Shown here piece after piece: positions 5,774 to 8,895 of a DNA stretch of 8,895 nucleotides. Origin of the DNA: Flavobacteriales bacterium UBA2619 (GTDB lineage: Bacteria; Bacteroidota; Bacteroidia; Flavobacteriales_D; Sanyastnellaceae); contig DDJR01000092.1 in assembly GCA_002339135.1 (NCBI GenBank), positions 1-8,895 on the forward strand, read 5' to 3'. The notes beneath the pieces were generated by a model. The model saw nothing but the letters and a program-made list of their open reading frames with translations, had not been told where the DNA came from and did not search any database. The position numbers and the translations under genes are program-made. Each line of letters begins with the position of its first letter. The stretch's first letter is position 1.

Positions 5774-6862
5774 ATGGAGAAATTTTTCATAAACCCAGAC
5801 ATTACACAAGCAGAAACACTGCCTCCAAAATTTTATCAAAGTCCAGAGATCTTTGATTTGTTGAAAGAGAAAGTCTTTGTGAGAACATGGCAATGGATTG
5901 GTGATTCTTCTCGCACTGTACCACTCACTAAGACGGTTCACCCTTTTGTGATGTTGCCGGATTTTTTACACGAGCCTTTGCTCCTCGTTCGAGATCAGGA
6001 AAATGATGTAAAATGCTTAACCAACGTATGCACACACCGAGGCAACCTCGTGGCAACCCATCCAGGGAAAATGAAAAGTCTCACGTGCATGTATCACGGT
6101 CGTCAATTTGATTTGGCAGGAAATTTTAAATCCATGCCTGAATTTTCTCAGGCAAAAAACTTCCCCAGACCCTGTGAAGGATTGCGTGAGTTCTCCATCA
6201 AAGACATGTGTGGACATTTGTTCGTCTCTCTGGACCCTGCATTCGATTTCTCGGAAGTCCTTGACCAGATGAACGAACGCATTGGTCATTTGCCTCTCGA
6301 ATTGTTCAAACGCAACGATGTTCTCAGCAAAGAATACATTGTGAACTGCCATTGGGCGCTGTATTGTGACAATTACCTGGAAGGTTTCCACATCCCCTTT
6401 GTGCATGCAGATCTCAACAGTGTTCTCGACTACGGAAACTACAAAACAGAACTCTATCCACACATGAATCTGCAAATCGGATACACCGATGGTGGAACAG
6501 AAATATTCGATCTTCCTGAAGGACACCCAGATTTCGGAAAGGAAGTCGCAGCATATTACTATTGGGTTTTTCCCAACATGATGTTCAACTTCTACCCTTG
6601 GGGACTTTCAATTAACATCGTCAAACCTCTAAGCTTACATAAAACCAAGGTCAGTTTTATCACTTATGTATACGACGAAACAAAACTAGAATCGGGAGCG
6701 GGAGCTCTTCTAGACAAAGTAGAGCGAGAGGATGAATTCGTTGTAGAAAGTGTACATCAAGGACTCCAATCACGGTTCTATCCTTCTGGGCGATTCTCCC
6801 CCACGAAAGAACAAGGCGTCCACCATTTCCATGGGTTGCTAGCAAAGTATGTAAATGCATAG
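5774..6862 (+). CDS. Rieske non-heme iron oxygenase alpha subunit
   Basis: A 362-residue cytosolic terminal oxygenase. The Rieske [2Fe-2S] domain has CTHRG (Cys86, His88) and CMYHG (Cys105, His108), the standard CxH...CxxH ligands. The catalytic domain has DNYLEGFHIPFVH at 199-211, with His206 and His211 as mononuclear iron ligands; Asp320, in EREDEFVVESVHQG, is the likely third ligand. Glu203 occupies the place of the bridging Asp205 of naphthalene dioxygenase; Glu there is known in the carnitine monooxygenase CntA and related quaternary-ammonium oxygenases. Substrate is therefore guessed to be a methylated amine or betaine, but other hydroxylations cannot be excluded. Electrons must come from a reductase, and none is in the window. 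The ATG is 1 bp after the permease stop, implying translational coupling and a shared function of uptake then oxidation. Confidence 0.93.
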   Translation: MEKFFINPDITQAETLPPKFYQSPEIFDLLKEKVFVRTWQWIGDSSRTVPLTKTVHPFVMLPDFLHEPLLLVRDQENDVKCLTNVCTHRGNLVATHPGKMKSLTCMYHGRQFDLAGNFKSMPEFSQAKNFPRPCEGLREFSIKDMCGHLFVSLDPAFDFSEVLDQMNERIGHLPLELFKRNDVLSKEYIVNCHWALYCDNYLEGFHIPFVHADLNSVLDYGNYKTELYPHMNLQIGYTDGGTEIFDLPEGHPDFGKEVAAYYYWVFPNMMFNFYPWGLSINIVKPLSLHKTKVSFITYVYDETKLESGAGALLDKVEREDEFVVESVHQGLQSRFYPSGRFSPTKEQGVHHFHGLLAKYVNA

Positions 6863-6904
6863 TTGGGGGACTTCGGGAGCAAAACAATTGACAACAAGAA
6901 TTCA

Positions 6905-7636
6905 ATGATACACATTTACCAAATAGAAGGAATGACTTGCAACAATTGCAAAGCATCTGTCGAGAAATATTTGCACGAACTACCAAACATCTCTCGAGTT
7001 TCTATTAACCTAGAAAAAGGTGAAGCAGAAGTGACAATGGACCAGTATCTGGACCCTGATGCACTGCAAAAAGCATTGCCCGAGAAATTTATTATATCAA
7101 ACAAAGACGGGGTAAAAGGAAACGCCTCTTTAGAAGCATCAACGGTGACTTCACAGAAAACGAAATTGCAACAGTTAAAGCCACTGTTTTTAATCCTCTT
7201 GTACATTACATCGGCGGGCCTGCTGCTTCAATACCAGAATTGGTCTTGGAACGAGTTCATGCTGGATTTCATGGGACTCTTTTACATCGTATTTGGTTTT
7301 TTTAAGATGTTGGATTTAAAAGGCTTTCCTGAATCTTTTAAAATGTACGATCCACTAGCCAAACGGCTACCCATTTATGGATGGATGTATCCATTTATCG
7401 AAACTGTAGTGGGGATCATGTTTTTGATGCGCTTTGAAGTGCATCTTGCTTTAATCACTACGCTCGTTGTTTTAGGAATCACCACCCTAGGTGTCACAAA
7501 AACATTGATGGAGAAAAAATCGATTCGTTGCGCTTGTTTAGGGACAACATTAAAATTACCGATGACGGAAGCAACTTTGATTGAAAACACGATGATGATT
7601 TCAATGGCAGCGATGCTTCTGCTCAACGGATTTTAA
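6905..7636 (+). CDS. HMA domain fused to MauE/DoxX-like membrane protein
   Basis: A 243-residue membrane protein. Residues 1-65 form a heavy-metal-associated ferredoxin-like domain with GMTCNNC (9-15), whose Cys12 and Cys15 would bind Cu+ or a similar soft metal. After a polar linker come about five hydrophobic segments (roughly 92-110, 119-134, 160-178, 180-198, 226-241), with FPESFKMYDPLAKR and a YPFIE stretch typical of the MauE/DoxX-like family. CACLG (209-213) provides a Cys pair in the membrane domain, matching the redox-associated Cys of MauE proteins. Role inferred: metal handling or thiol redox at the inner membrane. I start at ATG 6905, which begins directly before the first HMA strand; an upstream TTG at 6863 would add 14 residues of non-domain sequence. 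It follows the Rieske gene by 42 bp, so it is probably in the same transcript, though its link to the oxygenase is unclear. Confidence 0.82.
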   Translation: MIHIYQIEGMTCNNCKASVEKYLHELPNISRVSINLEKGEAEVTMDQYLDPDALQKALPEKFIISNKDGVKGNASLEASTVTSQKTKLQQLKPLFLILLYITSAGLLLQYQNWSWNEFMLDFMGLFYIVFGFFKMLDLKGFPESFKMYDPLAKRLPIYGWMYPFIETVVGIMFLMRFEVHLALITTLVVLGITTLGVTKTLMEKKSIRCACLGTTLKLPMTEATLIENTMMISMAAMLLLNGF

Positions 7637-7654
7637 AAGGAAACAGGTTTTTGA

Positions 7655-8374
7655 TCAACTCAGCTTTTTAAACAGGCTATGAAAACCATACACTTGAAAT
7701 AAAATCGAGAGGATTAAAGATAAGACAATCGATTTTTGGGAAATCACCTGAATCATTAAATCAGACTCAGTATAGTCTGTTCCAGGACCAATTTTAGGTC
7801 CTAAAAAAATGATGTATAGGTAGACCAACAGCACGATGCAAAACAACATATATCCCAAGGCGTATCTGTTGTTGATAAACTTAGAGTGATACACGGTGAG
7901 GCTGTGCAGAATACTTAAAATAAACAGAACTAAAAAAGCATAATTGGCAAAGAAGACATGTGCTCCAAAATGCAAATCGTGTGGAACAAAACCTACTCCA
8001 GCAAAAAGGGCCCCTGCTACCAAGCCCACTGGCTGTGAAAAACGGGCAAACTTGATTGACTTATCTGTATCTGCTATAGTTCTAAAAAGATCCTTAAATC
8101 GCATGTAGAAGAGAACGAGCGTCGCCCCAACCAAGACCAGACTTCCATTAAAAATGATTGATGATGGGGTGTTGACTACACCTGAAGATGTAACTAAACT
8201 ACCTAATCCACTCAAAAAATTGTGAGACAAAGAATACATGTCTGACTTGAAATGAAGATGTTCAATTTCTGATCCTGGAAATAAAAATGCAGCGGTTAGA
8301 AAACAAACGAAAAAAATAGAAATCGACAAAAGGGGAAAGCGAACCAGTCCGAAGTAAATTCTTTTATTCATCAT
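7655..8374 (-). CDS. DUF998-like six-helix membrane protein
   Basis: A 239-residue integral membrane protein with about six hydrophobic segments (roughly 13-32, 76-91, 113-130, 140-160, 171-191, 213-230). SLSHNFLSGLG at 48-58, a second helix with FNGSLVLVG, and VGFVPHDLHFGAH at 127-139 reproduce the spacing of conserved Ser-x-LG, Asn-Gly, P-x-D and His positions I associate with DUF998 (Frag1/DRAM-like) proteins, whose function is unknown. No cysteine-based or enzymatic motif is apparent. It is convergent with the HMA-fusion gene (18 bp apart) and divergent from the rhodopsin gene, with a 248-bp gap. The ATG at 8374 is followed by a second ATG at 8371, and either could be used. TAATTTTG on the minus strand (8379-8386) matches the -7 box but is only 4 bases from the ATG, so it would give a leaderless message. 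Confidence 0.65.
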   Translation of the reverse strand: MMNKRIYFGLVRFPLLSISIFFVCFLTAAFLFPGSEIEHLHFKSDMYSLSHNFLSGLGSLVTSSGVVNTPSSIIFNGSLVLVGATLVLFYMRFKDLFRTIADTDKSIKFARFSQPVGLVAGALFAGVGFVPHDLHFGAHVFFANYAFLVLFILSILHSLTVYHSKFINNRYALGYMLFCIVLLVYLYIIFLGPKIGPGTDYTESDLMIQVISQKSIVLSLILSILFQVYGFHSLFKKLS

Positions 8375-8397
8375 TCGTCAAAATTAAGGACTAATTT

Positions 8398-8549
8398 TTA
8401 ATACAGACCTCTCCATAAATTGCATTTATAGAAGTTGCTCATCGAAGATTTCACAGCACCATTTTCATCAATGGTTACTGAGTGACAACTTGGATAACAT
8501 CTGTATTTATCAAAGTTTCGTTTCTTCTCTTGTCAACGCAGTATAACAT
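8398..8549 (-). pseudogene. Possible frameshifted small cysteine-containing frame
   Basis: On the minus strand, a 44-codon open stretch (8532 down to a TAA at 8398-8400) reads like protein: CYPSCHSVTIDENGAVKSS, then a second part with another Cys and Trp. It lacks an ATG at its head and follows a TGA at 8533-8535. A neighbouring frame begins with an ATG at 8549 (MLYCVDKRRN) and would join it if the frame changed within about 8515-8535. It ends 24 bases upstream of the DUF998-like gene. It may be the remnant of a small gene or chance; no family is recognised. Confidence 0.25.
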
Positions 8550-8586
8550 TTTTTAAGAAAAATTATACAAAATTCGATTTATGTTG

Positions 8587-8594
8587 TATGTTTG
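8587..8594 (+). promoter_or_regulatory. Bacteroidota -7 box for rhodopsin gene
   Basis: TATGTTTG matches TANNTTTG exactly and ends 28 bases before the rhodopsin ATG, a suitable distance for a short leader. No TTG is present at the -33 spacing, so the upstream element is weak or activator-dependent. The bases between it and the ATG are A/T-rich with no Shine-Dalgarno match, as is common in Bacteroidota. Confidence 0.5.
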
Positions 8595-8622
8595 CGTCGT
8601 ATTAACCCCTAATCATTAAAAC

Positions 8623-8895
8623 ATGTTATTAAATATTATTGAACCAATCGCTCCAAACGACTATGTAGCGTTCACCTTTTTCGCTGGCTATATCGCGATG
8701 TTAGCAGCTTCCGTTTTCTTTTTTATAGAAAGAGGAAGTGTAGATGAAAAATGGAAAATGTCTTTGCTCGTATCAGCTCTAATAACTGGTATCGCAGCAG
8801 TACATTATTACTACATGAGAGACTACTACTTGGCTACTAACGATTCACCTACATTTTTTAGATATGTAGATTGGATTCTTACCGTGCCATTAATG
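8623..8895 (+). CDS. Proteorhodopsin-type microbial rhodopsin (5' part)
   Basis: The first 91 residues of a seven-helix retinal protein; the window ends in helix C. Helices A (about 14-35) and B (about 47-65) are visible. RYVDWILTVPLM at 80-91 is the helix C signature. By alignment to green proteorhodopsin (offset 14), Arg80 is Arg94, Asp83 is the counter-ion/proton acceptor Asp97, Thr87 is Thr101, and His61 is His75, which pairs with Asp97. Met91 is at the spectral-tuning position 105, where Leu or Met gives green and Gln blue absorption. Asp at 83 argues against the sodium-pump (NDQ) and chloride-pump (NTQ) groups. The proton-donor position (Glu108) and the retinal Lys lie beyond the window, so outward proton pumping is likely but not proven. 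There is no long N-terminal signal. The ATG at 8623 is the only sensible start. Confidence 0.93.
   Translation, partial: MLLNIIEPIAPNDYVAFTFFAGYIAMLAASVFFFIERGSVDEKWKMSLLVSALITGIAAVHYYYMRDYYLATNDSPTFFRYVDWILTVPLM

Noticed and set aside
6017..6526. 169-codon minus-strand open frame inside the Rieske gene
   Set aside because: It lies wholly opposite a gene with complete cofactor motifs, and its translation shows no domain.

Overview
This window looks like chromosomal DNA from a marine or aquatic Bacteroidota, most likely a flavobacterium-like lineage. Four things point there: moderately AT-rich DNA; a secreted protein ending in a type IX secretion (T9SS) type tail; the Bacteroidota-type -7 promoter box TANNTTTG upstream of several genes, with few recognisable Shine-Dalgarno sites; and a proteorhodopsin-type gene entering at the right edge. 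I see no rRNA, tRNA, CRISPR array, insertion sequence or phage gene.

Layout. (1) 145-1620 (+) encodes a secreted HExxH metallopeptidase-like protein with a short T9SS tail, preceded by three alternating copies of an octamer. (2) 1695-2405 (-) holds two small unrecognised genes, the upstream one exported and cysteine-rich. (3) 2541-3329 (+) is a PhzF-family isomerase, convergent with a nitroreductase-family flavoprotein at 3341-3898 (-). (4) 3899-4527 has no intact gene; its left two-thirds looks like decayed coding sequence. (5) 4528-7636 (+) is a likely operon: an APC-superfamily amino acid/polyamine-type permease whose N-terminus lacks a normal start, a Rieske non-heme iron oxygenase alpha subunit starting 1 bp after it, and a membrane protein fusing a metal-binding HMA domain to a MauE/DoxX-like domain. 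(6) 7655-8374 (-) is a six-helix DUF998-like membrane protein. (7) 8623-8895 (+, cut by the window end) is a microbial rhodopsin, divergent from it.

How they may work together. The permease and Rieske enzyme form the clearest functional pair: import of an amine or amino-acid-like compound followed by oxygenation. The oxygenase carries Glu where naphthalene dioxygenase has its bridging Asp, as in carnitine and other quaternary-ammonium oxygenases, so a methylated amine or betaine is a reasonable guess; no reductase partner lies in the window. The rhodopsin retains the retinal counter-ion Asp and has Met at the spectral-tuning position, implying green-light absorption. The carotenoid-cleaving enzyme often found beside such genes is not visible here.

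The points most worth a second look are the missing start codon of the permease beside an eight-A run, the decayed region 3891-4270, the broken small cysteine-containing frame between the DUF998-like gene and the rhodopsin, and the octamer array at 36-61.
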